From Muricoccus nepalensis (GTDB lineage: Bacteria > Pseudomonadota > Alphaproteobacteria > Acetobacterales > Acetobacteraceae), in contig NZ_RCZP01000029.1 in assembly GCF_006438825.1 (NCBI RefSeq), positions 1-64,000 on the forward strand: a stretch of DNA of 64,000 bases, given 5' to 3'. Under the pieces are notes generated by a model. That model worked only from the letters and a program-made list of their open reading frames with translations, had not been told where the DNA came from and did no database searches. Within the stretch, counting starts at the first letter, position 1, and each line of letters begins with the position of its first letter. This document shows, one piece after another, positions 1 to 8,499 of this stretch. A program made the position numbers and the translations under genes.

Positions 1-1136
1 CCCACGGGCTCACGGGCGCCTTCGACGAGGTCGCGCAGCAGGTGGCAGAGGTTGGTCCGGTGGTTGTGGGGCACGTGGTCGGCTTTGGTGGCGACGAAGG
101 CCACGCGCTCGATGGCGCTCTGCCGCGACCAGAGGCTTCCCCAGTCCTGCTTGTAGGTAAGGCAGCCGGCGATGAGGGCCAGGGCCTGCTCCGTGTCAAG
201 GAAGGCATCCCGGCCGCTGTGCAGGGCGCCGAGCACGTCGACGAGCAGGATCTGTCGGTCGAAGCGGGCGAAGTGCGTCTCGAAGAAGCGTGCCCGCATG
301 TCGGCCTTGTAGGCCTCGAAGCGCTCCTCCAGCAGCGCCGCCGTCGTGCTGCGTAGCGGGTGGTCCGGAACCTCGTCGAGCGGGAAGAACCACATGAAGG
401 GCGCGTCAGCCCGCGGGCCTGGGCAGAGGAAGCGTCCGGGCTGGAGCAGACGCAGGCCGTACTCGTTCTGACAGGCGTGCAGCCCGTCGCGGTAGAGGCC
501 GTGCAGCCGGCGCAGACGCTCGTGCTCCGCCCTGGCGCCGGGCTCCACGGTGGGGAGCTGCTCCAGGAAGGCGGCGCAAGCGAGGCTGCGGGGCGCCTCG
601 CGCAGGCGGGCCAGGGTCTCACGCGACCAGGCCTGGAAGGACTGGTTGAGCATGGGTAGGTCGAGCAGCCACTCGCCGGGGTAGTCGAGGATCTCCAGGC
701 GCAGGCGCTCGGGCCCGAGGTGCTTCCGGAAGGTGCCCTCCCGGTCCAGCACGAGCTCAATGGCGGTCTCGGTGAGGTCGTTGGTGCGGGGCGGCCAGTT
801 GGGTTCGACGGCCGTCAGGGTCGCCAAGTTGCGGGCGTGGTCGAAGAGAGGTGTCTCGCTGCTGCCGGGCGGCACCAGGCGCACGCTGCGCAGGCGCGAC
901 GGTGCGCCGCTTCCTGCCGCCTGCCCAGCTAGGCGCTGGTGCAGGCTCGGCAGGGTGTCAAAGCTGCGGCCCAGCGCCAGGAGGTTGGTGATGAGAGAGG
1001 TGACGAAGACCGTCTTGCCGGCGCGCGACAGGCCGGTCACCGCGAGGCGCAGGGTCGTCTCGTGCAGAAGGGCGTCGGTGCGGGCGGAGGCGTCGTGGGC
1101 CGTGTTGCGCAAGCCAGATTGAAGCCAGGTCAGCAT
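1..1136 (-). CDS. YcjX family GTP-binding protein (DUF463), partial
   Basis: The reverse strand is open from an ATG at 1136 to the window edge, giving about 378 residues with the C-terminus missing. Near residue 35 it carries the P-loop GLSRAGKTVF, which is the characteristic Walker A of the YcjX/DUF463 family. Further family-like segments follow, including LRLEILDYPGEWLLDLPML and FMWFFPLDEVP. YcjX proteins are cytoplasmic P-loop nucleotide-binding proteins, often stress-associated, whose cellular role is poorly defined. The usual length is about 460-490 residues, so roughly the last 100 lie outside the window. The gene is divergent from the XRE regulator at 1270, with an AT-rich gap between. 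The family assignment is firm; the start is chosen as the first in-frame ATG. Confidence 0.9.
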   Translation of the reverse strand, partial: MLTWLQSGLRNTAHDASARTDALLHETTLRLAVTGLSRAGKTVFVTSLITNLLALGRSFDTLPSLHQRLAGQAAGSGAPSRLRSVRLVPPGSSETPLFDHARNLATLTAVEPNWPPRTNDLTETAIELVLDREGTFRKHLGPERLRLEILDYPGEWLLDLPMLNQSFQAWSRETLARLREAPRSLACAAFLEQLPTVEPGARAEHERLRRLHGLYRDGLHACQNEYGLRLLQPGRFLCPGPRADAPFMWFFPLDEVPDHPLRSTTAALLEERFEAYKADMRARFFETHFARFDRQILLVDVLGALHSGRDAFLDTEQALALIAGCLTYKQDWGSLWSRQSAIERVAFVATKADHVPHNHRTNLCHLLRDLVEGAREPV

Positions 1137-1195
1137 GCGAGAGAGAGCCTCGGGCGAGGAGAGGATGGGCGGCAGGCCGCGGTGCGGGCGCTGAG

Positions 1196-1240
1196 TATTA
1201 TACACTAAACGTGAATAATAACACGATAAGTTTATAGGCG
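1196..1240. promoter_or_regulatory. AT-rich divergent intergenic promoter region
   Basis: Between the YcjX-like gene and the XRE regulator lies a strongly AT-rich stretch in otherwise GC-rich DNA. It contains TATTATACAC-type and TTTATAG-type hexamers and an imperfect CGTG/CACG dyad. It is the obvious place for divergent promoters and for a binding site of the adjacent XRE protein. No exact operator can be defined by eye. Confidence 0.35.
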
Positions 1241-1269
1241 AGGCACGATCTCTGCCGCACCACCGCGGC

Positions 1270-1614
1270 ATGCAAGAGGTCGGCAGCCGCCTGCGCGTGA
1301 GAGCCCGGGTGCTCGGGCTATCCGACGCCGAGGTGGCGCGCCGGGTTGGCCTCGGGGCTACCCGCTACGCCAACTACGTGAATGGGACGCGTGAGCCCGA
1401 CTTCGCCACCTTCCTGCGCATCTGTCAGGTTCTGGAGACCACGCCTAACGATCTTCTCGGGGTCGGGGGTGAGCAGGCGTCGACCCCGAGCGCCGACGTG
1501 CTGCTGCGTCGGATTGAGGCAGCTGCCAGGGTGATGGACCTGCAGACGCTGCTGGTTGCGGCTGAGGTGGTCGAGGCCCTGGCCCGACGGACACCTGGCG
1601 GCCAACGGGATTAG
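1270..1614 (+). CDS. XRE-family helix-turn-helix regulator
   Basis: A 114-residue protein with a Cro/CI-type HTH at about residues 8-65: LGLSDAEVARRVGLGATRYA is the helix pair, followed by NYVNGTREPDFATFLRICQ and an NDLLG motif that ends the domain. The remainder (about 66-114) is short and probably mediates dimerisation. Such proteins bind DNA as dimers and usually control neighbouring genes. Here the divergent YcjX-like gene and the AT-rich gap are the natural candidates. The start is the ATG at 1270; no strong Shine-Dalgarno is visible. Function beyond DNA binding is inference. Confidence 0.8.
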   Translation: MQEVGSRLRVRARVLGLSDAEVARRVGLGATRYANYVNGTREPDFATFLRICQVLETTPNDLLGVGGEQASTPSADVLLRRIEAAARVMDLQTLLVAAEVVEALARRTPGGQRD

Positions 1615-1759
1615 CAAGCCCGCAACAGCCCGGCGCCCGACCGGTGGATTGGCTACGGGACGTGCCAAGCCCTGACCATGTGCAGAACAGGCGTGCGTGC
1701 AGCAGAGCTAAAAGCAACCTTTTCGTCCCGTCAGCCACTTTGACCCCCGAAACGCGAAA

Positions 1760-1791
1760 AGCCCCATGACCTCGGGTGAGGTCATGGGGCT
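1760..1791 (-). terminator. Rho-independent terminator downstream of KilA-N gene
   Basis: A perfect 14-bp stem (1760-1773 with 1778-1791) encloses a 4-nt loop. Read on the minus strand the stem is followed by TTTTCG, so it terminates transcription coming from the KilA-N gene. A second perfect 8-bp stem with a 3-nt loop at 1798-1816 lies between the gene's stop codon and this terminator. Confidence 0.8.
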
Positions 1792-1826
1792 CTGCGTGCC
1801 TCCTCTGGGAGGAGGCGTGGGTTGGC

Positions 1827-2705
1827 TCAGCTAGGGGGCAGCGGCAGCGAGCGCTTCAGCGCCCGCCACCGCAGGGCGAGCACCGCCGCCTGGAAGCGAC
1901 GAAACTCGGGCATCCGCTCGAACTGGACGACGTAGCCGCCATAGGTCAGCTCATCGTGGCACGCTCCGCAGACCAGCCATCCATGCTCCGGCCGGTTCAG
2001 GCCGCGATGGTAGTAGTGGTCGAACTCGGCGCCCTCGATGACGCGGCCCTCCTCGGTGAGGACGGGCGCGCTCGTGCAGCAGGGACACCGGCCCAAGTAG
2101 GGCTCGGCCGCCACCGCCTCGATGATGAGCGCCTGGCTGCGCAGCGAGAAGCGCCGCCGCTGGCCGAGCACCACCTCCTGCGCCGAGACCTGGAGGAACA
2201 TCAGGTCGGCCGCGTGCCGGTCGAGCGTGTCGAACCGGCGGTGCAGGGGCTCAAAGAGGCGGGTGAGGTGCGCCATCAGCCGGTCGCCGCCGGGTGCGGG
2301 GACTGCGTCCCGCCGCTCCATGGCGGCGCGGACGACGGTGTTGCACCAGAGGTGAAAGGGCGGCGAAAGGTAGCGCCCGTAGGATAGCGCGAGCTGCCAG
2401 TGGGCCCAGGTCCCGCCGCCCTGCCCTCGGATCGTGGCGACGAAGCGGTCGGTGTCGGTGTCGGCACCCCTGTCAGGGTTCCAAATGCCGACCTCGTCGG
2501 CATTTGCACCGAACGGGTCGAGGACCTCGCAGGGCTGGGTGTCGGCATGGGCACGGAGGCGCTTGGTTTCCTCAAGGGAGAGCCAGTCGGTCGGGCGCCG
2601 GGTGTCGGGTCGGCCCGCGGCCTTCCACATGTCGGTCAGGTTGAGCATCGCGCCACGTAGGCGGATGGGGGTGCCCTCGTAGGTGAGCGTGTTGATGGGG
2701 GTCAT
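1827..2705 (-). CDS. KilA-N domain protein with C-terminal zinc-finger/HNH-like module
   Basis: A 292-residue protein. The first ~125 residues match a KilA-N domain: an MLNLTDMWKAAG opening, a middle WLSLEE segment, and GGGTWAHWQLALSYGRYLSP, the signature that ends this DNA-binding fold in phage and plasmid proteins. A helical linker (about 130-200) leads to a cysteine-rich module with C207, C209 and C210, then D229-H230-Y-Y-H, then C246 and C249. This arrangement is typical of a zinc-stabilised HNH-like fold. KilA-N proteins are usually phage antirepressors or DNA-binding proteins. The second module suggests nucleic-acid cleavage or simply zinc binding. The gene stands alone with its own terminator. 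Domain calls are from motifs; nuclease activity is inference. Confidence 0.75.
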   Translation of the reverse strand: MTPINTLTYEGTPIRLRGAMLNLTDMWKAAGRPDTRRPTDWLSLEETKRLRAHADTQPCEVLDPFGANADEVGIWNPDRGADTDTDRFVATIRGQGGGTWAHWQLALSYGRYLSPPFHLWCNTVVRAAMERRDAVPAPGGDRLMAHLTRLFEPLHRRFDTLDRHAADLMFLQVSAQEVVLGQRRRFSLRSQALIIEAVAAEPYLGRCPCCTSAPVLTEEGRVIEGAEFDHYYHRGLNRPEHGWLVCGACHDELTYGGYVVQFERMPEFRRFQAAVLALRWRALKRSLPLPPS

Positions 2706-4020
2706 GGGTGATCTCCAACCTTGTTTCGGCCTTGCTCAAGGAGCCGCGTCAGTCGGCTTGGGAGCTGCCGAGACGGGTGGAGAGGACGGGGGCAGGCTAG
2801 AGGCCTGCCGCCGCCCCAGGACGCCGCTGCAGCGGCGTCCTACCCGGTGCTGTGGCTTGGGATGCGCAGGGAGCCCAGGCCAGGATGGTGCCGCGTCTGG
2901 CGCGGCGTGCCGGTGCGTCAGCCCCGGGGTGAGCCGGGGCGGCGCCGGGTGAGCCCTCTCATCGCCGCCACCCTGCCCCCGCGGGCAGGGTGATGGTTCG
3001 CAGAAGCAGCCAGGCTCAGTGCCGGATGCGCGGTGCCGGGCCGAGCGGCGCCATGGAGGGCGCGGCAGGGCTCCGCCGGGCGGGTGAGATGAGAAGGGAG
3101 GACGAGAGGCTCGCGGCCGGTCTCCCGAGCCAGGCCTGAGGTGGGCGCGACGTGGTGGGCGCCAGTGCTGGGGAGAAGGACGAACTGGCAGGCTGGCGGG
3201 GAGACAAGAAGGGCCGCGCCTCTCGTTTATACCACATGGGGATGCATGCTGATTTTTACAATATCAGATCGAGTATTTTTACCAGTAGAGGTCGATTTTC
3301 GATGCCGCCTACACCTCTATAGTGAGGTGATAAGTCATTTTTAATCGGCTTAGTTATGACTCATCAAGTAACTAATCTCACCAACTGCGGTTGCAAACCT
3401 TGTTAACGCTCAGCGGCACACAGGCATTCCGGCATAGAATAAGCCTTCTAATTGACTTCAACGCCCAAAATTTTGTGTCGAGTTGCGCGGTCGGCATACT
3501 TCGTTTGGCTGTCGTGGAGCTTCTGGAAGGTAACGAAGCGCTGGGAATTGAAGCAGGTGATCTGCTAAGGAAAACCACACCCAGACCTGAGCCGCAAAAC
3601 ATCGCTCTCAAGCCATTCTCCAGCATTGGTCAACAAGGCAGCTGCACTGCCCATACCTGCGCCGCACCTGTTATGCTGTGATCACACGACTATTTCCACG
3701 GCAAAGTTTACGACCGCCCAGTGCCACAACTTTTCACGCCGAGGAAGGCCTATAAACTGTTTGACCGCTCTCGTCGGAGCATCCGCTATCGGATCTGCGC
3801 GGGAAAGCTGCGCGCTTGTCAGGGTAGGTCGAACCTCATCCATTCGGTGGGCCGAACTGGAACCGATGTTGGTCCTTAGGGGAGACTTGACGATGAGCCA
3901 GAACCGCGGGTCTCACAGATCGCACGGCTGCCGAGTAGGCCATTCTACCTGATAAGTTGGGTGTAGACTCTTCTCATAATTGTTGGCAGCCTCGACGTCG
4001 CCTGAGGAGAGGAAGCGACG
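2706..4020. other. 1.3-kb stretch without a convincing gene; island boundary
   Basis: No open frame here reads like a protein. The first part (2706-3230) is GC-rich and contains a perfect 22-bp palindrome at 2819-2840 and a 10-bp stem with 4-nt loop at 2969-2992. At about 3225-3240 the base composition changes abruptly to AT-richer DNA, which continues through the recombinases and the defence operon. The change marks the probable left boundary of an acquired island. No terminal repeats could be identified by eye. Confidence 0.5.
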
Positions 4021-5952
4021 GTGTCCAGTCAACTGCAGCTCAAGTTCCCTCTCGGGAAACCAGCCCAACAGGCACGCAACGGATCTCTCAATGCCGCAGA
4101 CGCTCTCGCGTTCATCGAGAGCTACCCAAACCTCGAAAAGACACAGCGAGCTCAACTTGCCAGCGCCGTCCGCAAAGCCGTTCGGATCTGCCGGCCCGAG
4201 CTTGATCAACGAGGTAGAGACAAGGCAGCTATTCTGCACGCTGCTCAGGTCGTTCCCATGGAGTGCAGTTACCTGAATGCCCGGCTTTTTAAGGCCAGCT
4301 CCGCAATGCATGGCCTAGAGGACGCCTCATTCGACAATCTTGTCTATAAACTACGAGACGTATTCCGACTGTTTGGGCGCTACCCACCTGATTTACCTCT
4401 TTCTGGCAATTTAACGCCGCCCTGGCAGGCCCTCTACCGCTTGCTATCACGCGAGCGGCAGAAAGGGCTCATTGCCTTCTTTGGCTACTGCGATCAGCAA
4501 AACCTCCTGCCGACAGAGGTAAAGCAGAAGGTCCTGGACGACTTCGTGACCTGGACTGCGGAGAAAACTCTCCACCGTGACCCGGTAGGCAGGGGACGGC
4601 GGGCCGCATCGAATTGGGAATGGGCACGTCAGCACATTGAGAGTTGGCCCGATATTCCGCTCGTACGATCCGGAATGCGCGAGGAATACACCCTTCCTTT
4701 TACCGCTTATCCAAGCTCCTTTCAGGATGATGTTGAAGCATTTCTCGATCGCTACGCCTGTCGGACTAAGGAGGAAATTTTTCCGGATAAGGTTACCGAT
4801 CCCACTTACAAAAGTTTTCGCAGCCGCAGACGACCACTCAGTCCCCGCTCGGTTGAGACACGTCGCTATCAGATCCGACAAGCTGCCGCCGCTCTGGTCG
4901 CTGAAGGCGTTCCGATCGAAAGCATCACCAATCTGAACGATCTTGTGCAGCCAGTTGAACGGGTCAGGACCATCCTGCTCTTTCACCGCAGCCGTGTAGA
5001 GGAGCGGCAGAGACGGCAGGAGGAGCTGGAGCAGCCGGCTGGGGCAGAAGTGTTGGTTCCCTCCTCTAACGCCAGAAGCACGTTCCAGGACATTCGCACG
5101 TCAAACCTGGCCGGTATCGGTGAGGCGCTACGGCAGATAGCCCAGTTCCACTGCTGCGTGAGCGAGGATGACCTCGCTTTGATGAAGGAGTGGATCAGCC
5201 AAATCAAGCCACCGCAACAGACCAGCATGACGGAGAAGAATACGAACCGCCTGAGAGCATTCTTGGACACGCAGATCTATCCGCAGATCATCCATTATCC
5301 GGCGAGCCTGATGCACCGAAGCAGTGCGTCGGAACTCAAGCCGCAAGCAGCAGCGAGGCTAGCGCTTTACGCAGTTGCCTTTGAGATCCTGACAGTCTGC
5401 CCCCTGCGGCGAGGCAACCTTGCAGGTCTTCGCCTTAAGCAACATGTGCGCCGTGCCAAACCAGATGGTCCGATCACCCATCTTCATCTGCGTGCGGAAG
5501 AGGTCAAAAACAGGAAGGCGATTGACTGGCCTCTTCCTCCCGAGAGTGTCGAGCTCATCCAGCGTTACCTGGACCAGCACCGCTGCCACCTTGCGGAGCC
5601 TGGCAACCTCTTTCTGTTTCCCGGCAAGGGTCAACGTGGTCGCTCTGGGCACGACCTTGGTGTCGGTCTCACGGAGCGCTTCGAGCGAGACATCGGTGTG
5701 AGCTTCAACACCCATGCCATGCGCCACCTTGCGGTCGTCCGGTTCCTGATCAAGCACCCCGGAAAGTATGAAATCGTTCGTCGCATCCTGGGTCACAGCC
5801 GGGTAGAGACAACACTCGCTTTCTACTCGGGTCCAGAGATGGACCGAGCCATCGCACTCCTTGCCGACGTTATCCGGAATGATCGTCGCGAGTTCGGGCC
5901 GCCGGCGCTGTCCCCGCCGAAGAAGCCTCGCACCAAACGAGGGGACAACTAG
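4021..5952 (+). CDS. Large tyrosine recombinase (tandem-recombinase type), 643 aa
   Basis: The C-terminal third is a tyrosine recombinase with a complete active site: Arg in CPLRRGNLAGLRL, Lys in EEVKNRKAIDWPLP, the His-x-x-Arg pair in NTHAMRHLAV, His in RRILGHSRVETT and the nucleophile Tyr in LAFYSG. The long N-terminal part (about 400 residues) is unlike XerC/D. It resembles the large recombinases found in pairs or trios in Tn554-like and RIT-type elements. The start is GTG at 4021, preceded by a GGAGAGG ribosome-binding site. The stop lies 1 nt before the ATG of the next recombinase gene, so the two are co-transcribed. These enzymes act together to move their element. Catalytic residues are seen; the element type is inference. 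Confidence 0.9.
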   Translation: MSSQLQLKFPLGKPAQQARNGSLNAADALAFIESYPNLEKTQRAQLASAVRKAVRICRPELDQRGRDKAAILHAAQVVPMECSYLNARLFKASSAMHGLEDASFDNLVYKLRDVFRLFGRYPPDLPLSGNLTPPWQALYRLLSRERQKGLIAFFGYCDQQNLLPTEVKQKVLDDFVTWTAEKTLHRDPVGRGRRAASNWEWARQHIESWPDIPLVRSGMREEYTLPFTAYPSSFQDDVEAFLDRYACRTKEEIFPDKVTDPTYKSFRSRRRPLSPRSVETRRYQIRQAAAALVAEGVPIESITNLNDLVQPVERVRTILLFHRSRVEERQRRQEELEQPAGAEVLVPSSNARSTFQDIRTSNLAGIGEALRQIAQFHCCVSEDDLALMKEWISQIKPPQQTSMTEKNTNRLRAFLDTQIYPQIIHYPASLMHRSSASELKPQAAARLALYAVAFEILTVCPLRRGNLAGLRLKQHVRRAKPDGPITHLHLRAEEVKNRKAIDWPLPPESVELIQRYLDQHRCHLAEPGNLFLFPGKGQRGRSGHDLGVGLTERFERDIGVSFNTHAMRHLAVVRFLIKHPGKYEIVRRILGHSRVETTLAFYSGPEMDRAIALLADVIRNDRREFGPPALSPPKKPRTKRGDN

Positions 5953-5953
5953 G

Positions 5954-7129
5954 ATGACGTCTCAAGCATCACGTGGTGCTGCAAAGCTTGTCTTGAAACT
6001 GGAAGACTGGCCGACAACCTGGCAGGAGCTCTGGCATACTGGTTTGAGGCCGGGAGAGCTTCTGGGTAAACGCCCGTACGCGGCAAAGTTGAGCGATATA
6101 ACAATTCGCAATGCAAGGCGAGGTTTCGGAGCCTGGCTGCACGTGCTGCTCGAGGAGAGCAGCGTGGACCTGAACGCTCTACCATCGGACAGCATGACGC
6201 CAGCCAATGTGCGTCAATTCTTTGGGGCCTTAAGATCCCGCGGCAACACAGACAACACCCTTGTCACCCGCCTTTACGACATCCAGTGCGCGCTGCGTAT
6301 TATGCAGCCTGACATTAGCTTCCCATGGCTTACCTCGCCGGGCGGTGTGTCGATCCGCCAGCAACTGCAGCCCGAGCCGAAGCGGAAGGATGCGGTGAGG
6401 AGTGCTGAACTTCTGCACTGGGGATACACGCTTATTGAAGCAGCACCACAGCGCCGCAGCGCCGACCTTCGCCTGACCCAGTACCGCAATGGCTTATTGA
6501 TTGTGTTGTTTACCTATCTTGCTCCTCGGCTACGCAGCATGGCACTGCTGCGGATCAGCAAACATCTTGAGGTGTCAGATACGAGCTACCGTATCGTCCT
6601 CAGGCGCGAGGACAACAAAACCAAACGCGAACGGATTGATTATCTTGTTCCTGACGATCTCGCTCCCTTACTGGCCCACTATCTCCAAGTCATCCGCCCA
6701 GCATTGCTCGGGGACGCTCGGCACGACTGGCTGTGGGTGAATGCGAACGGTACTCGCTTTGGACAGCGTGGCATCGAAGGGATGATCTGGCGAGGCTCAG
6801 AAATCCACTTGGGCCGAAAGGTCGGTCCCCACCAGTTCCGCCATGCCCTTGCCACGACCGCGGCGGAGAAACTTCCAGACTTTCCTGCTCTGGCCGCGAG
6901 GATCCTTGCCACTTCGCCCCGGGTTGTAGCAGAGCATTACAACCGCTCTCAGGACCAATTGGCCATTGAAGCCTTCCAAGAACACATGCGTGAGGAGCGA
7001 GGAGGATTGCTGAACGGTCTTGCCGCACCCTTGCGTATGCCGCCAGCCGTCGCTGCGGTCCCTCGCAACTCAGCCCGACTTCGCCGCTGTCAAGGAGTGC
7101 TGCCGTTGTTCGATACTAAGCTTGTTTGA
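5954..7129 (+). CDS. Second tyrosine recombinase of the pair, 391 aa
   Basis: It starts at ATG 5954, one base after the stop of the 643-aa recombinase, with GAGGGG as ribosome-binding site. The longer open frame begins inside the upstream gene and is not needed. The catalytic domain shows Arg in YLAPRLRSMALLR, a Lys in the DNKTKRERIDYL beta-hairpin region, the His-x-x-Arg pair in GPHQFRHALATT and Tyr in VVAEHYNRS. The second conserved histidine, normally LGH, is replaced: the sequence reads ILATSPRVV. Pairs or trios of overlapping recombinase genes characterise RIT and Tn554-type elements. It probably works with its upstream partner to integrate the island that carries the CBASS operon just downstream. 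Confidence 0.85.
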   Translation: MTSQASRGAAKLVLKLEDWPTTWQELWHTGLRPGELLGKRPYAAKLSDITIRNARRGFGAWLHVLLEESSVDLNALPSDSMTPANVRQFFGALRSRGNTDNTLVTRLYDIQCALRIMQPDISFPWLTSPGGVSIRQQLQPEPKRKDAVRSAELLHWGYTLIEAAPQRRSADLRLTQYRNGLLIVLFTYLAPRLRSMALLRISKHLEVSDTSYRIVLRREDNKTKRERIDYLVPDDLAPLLAHYLQVIRPALLGDARHDWLWVNANGTRFGQRGIEGMIWRGSEIHLGRKVGPHQFRHALATTAAEKLPDFPALAARILATSPRVVAEHYNRSQDQLAIEAFQEHMREERGGLLNGLAAPLRMPPAVAAVPRNSARLRRCQGVLPLFDTKLV

Positions 7130-7214
7130 GAACCATTCTGCTCGGCCTGCTTTCCCCCTCTGGAACGCCGTCACCATATAAACGTTAACGACATCTGCTA
7201 TCAGTGCGTTTCTG

Positions 7215-7841
7215 TTACGTGTTTTTCCAGCTACCTGCGGCAGCGTAGCGCCAGAGCATCAAATCTATCACCCTCACCCTTTCGCCCGTAGCTTGAGCAA
7301 GGGCGGCGCAGAACGTGTGCGGATCCGAAAAACCGTGCGCGTGCGCCATGCGCACAAGATGTCGGTCAGGCTTGGCCACGTCGAAGCCTAGGTTCTTGGC
7401 CAAGTGCCACACTGTCACCTCGCCGATGTGCGGAAGCAGCCGTAGCTCGGTCATGGGCCGTTCGACGATGGACCTCTTCAGCGCGTAGAAACCCGCGTGC
7501 TCCACACGGCGTGCGACCTCAACAATAGCAGCGAGCTTGCGCGGATTCTTGAAAGCCCTACTTGCGGAGAGAGCGCACGCATCACTTGCGGCAGTTATCT
7601 CAGCGGCAGATTGCCAATCAAAAAAGCATAGGCTTATATAGTCAAAAACTCGGCGAACCATGGACTCGCGAAAGCCGCCGCACAAGATAACCCAGGCTGT
7701 CTCGCGTAGCAGATCAGACTCTGTAAAATGTTCGGGCTCCACCGTACGCTGCCAATCGAGCTCACCTTCAGGTGTTAGGCGAAATGCAGCGGCTCTTGCC
7801 TTTTCGAAGGTTGCCAACGCAAGGTCAACATTAGGTTGCAT
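7215..7841 (-). CDS. cap11: Cap11-like HhH-GPD (OGG-type) DNA glycosylase-like protein of type IV CBASS
   Basis: A 208-residue protein with a helix-hairpin-helix motif LPHIGEVTVWHLAKNLG at about 136-152. The catalytic-type aspartate follows in KPDRHLVRMA (D159). This is the HhH-GPD glycosylase layout. The lysine of bifunctional OGG/EndoIII enzymes is not in the hairpin, which reads G-E-V-T. It is the last gene of the five-gene minus-strand operon and its ATG at 7841 overlaps the SLATT gene stop by 11 bp. An OGG-like N-glycosylase is one of the three ancillary proteins (Cap9, Cap10, Cap11) that define type IV CBASS. Its exact role in immunity is not established here. Confidence 0.85.
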   Translation of the reverse strand: MQPNVDLALATFEKARAAAFRLTPEGELDWQRTVEPEHFTESDLLRETAWVILCGGFRESMVRRVFDYISLCFFDWQSAAEITAASDACALSASRAFKNPRKLAAIVEVARRVEHAGFYALKRSIVERPMTELRLLPHIGEVTVWHLAKNLGFDVAKPDRHLVRMAHAHGFSDPHTFCAALAQATGERVRVIDLMLWRYAAAGSWKNT

Positions 7842-8499
7842 CGCGCTTACCGTAGCTGAAATTGTCTTTTAGCCAGAAACGCAAACGCGTTAACGTGAGC
7901 GAGGCCGCTGGGCTTGAGTCAAGGTGTTTACTGATGGCGATCTTAAGCAAATGCCTTTGCTTTTGCCGTAGAAAATCTCCCTCAGGAATTGAGGTTGCTC
8001 CCGCTGCACCGTAACGAGCGAAAATCGGCCGACACGCCTGTTCTGTGATCTCGGCCGACGCCGCTAGCAGAACTCCTGCGTCGCGTTTCACCTCGGTGTA
8101 ACCTTCAAATGCGCGGGCGTGCGCGTCGGCGCGCCCTTTCCAGTCAACACGGAGCTGAACAATGGACAAGCCGAACACGGCTACGCCGAGAAGACCTACC
8201 CACACCTGGGGCTCAAACCCGAAGGGCGTCAGCGTTAAATTAATTCGAGGCTCGACAAAGGCGAGGGCCGCTAGCCAAGCTGACGGGAGCAGAATGGCTA
8301 GATCCAGCCCAAGTGCCCGACGCTTGTAGCGATCGCGGAGCCCTGCATGCGCCGTGCACATCATGTCGGACACTCGCGCGACGCGCCGCATTTCGTCGCG
8401 GAGATCGTTGACAGTACCCGTAGTGCCCAAGCCTCCGACACGTAAAGGGGCACTGTTAGGCTGAACAGCGCTTGGAGAAGCTTCAAGCCCCTTGCTCAT
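7831..8499 (-). CDS. SLATT-domain two-transmembrane effector of CBASS
   Basis: A 222-residue protein starting at ATG 8499, whose ATGA overlaps the stop of the CD-NTase gene. An in-frame start further upstream at 8526 is less likely. Two hydrophobic segments (LGLDLAILLPSAWLAALAFV and VWVGLLGVAVFGLSIVQL) are separated by a short loop. They are preceded by a helical region with RVSDMMCTAHAGLRDRYKRR and followed by a long helical tail. This is the SLATT family (SMODS- and SLOG-associating two-TM effector), thought to form pores or disrupt the membrane after binding the cyclase's nucleotide signal. Its position between cyclase and Cap11 identifies it as the killing effector of this operon. Confidence 0.85.
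   Translation of the reverse strand: MSKGLEASPSAVQPNSAPLRVGGLGTTGTVNDLRDEMRRVARVSDMMCTAHAGLRDRYKRRALGLDLAILLPSAWLAALAFVEPRINLTLTPFGFEPQVWVGLLGVAVFGLSIVQLRVDWKGRADAHARAFEGYTEVKRDAGVLLAASAEITEQACRPIFARYGAAGATSIPEGDFLRQKQRHLLKIAISKHLDSSPAASLTLTRLRFWLKDNFSYGKRDAT

Noticed and set aside
42-1208. Several plus-strand frames at the left edge
   Set aside because: They are complements of the partial YcjX-like gene, which has its Walker A and family motifs.
2470-2495. Inverted repeat around AAATGCCGAC in the KilA-N gene
   Set aside because: It lies within the coding sequence and is explained by the amino acids encoded; no independent evidence for function.
3391-3952. Short frames in the AT-rich DNA before the recombinases, considered as a third recombinase of a trio
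   Set aside because: No catalytic motif or conserved segment could be read in any phase.
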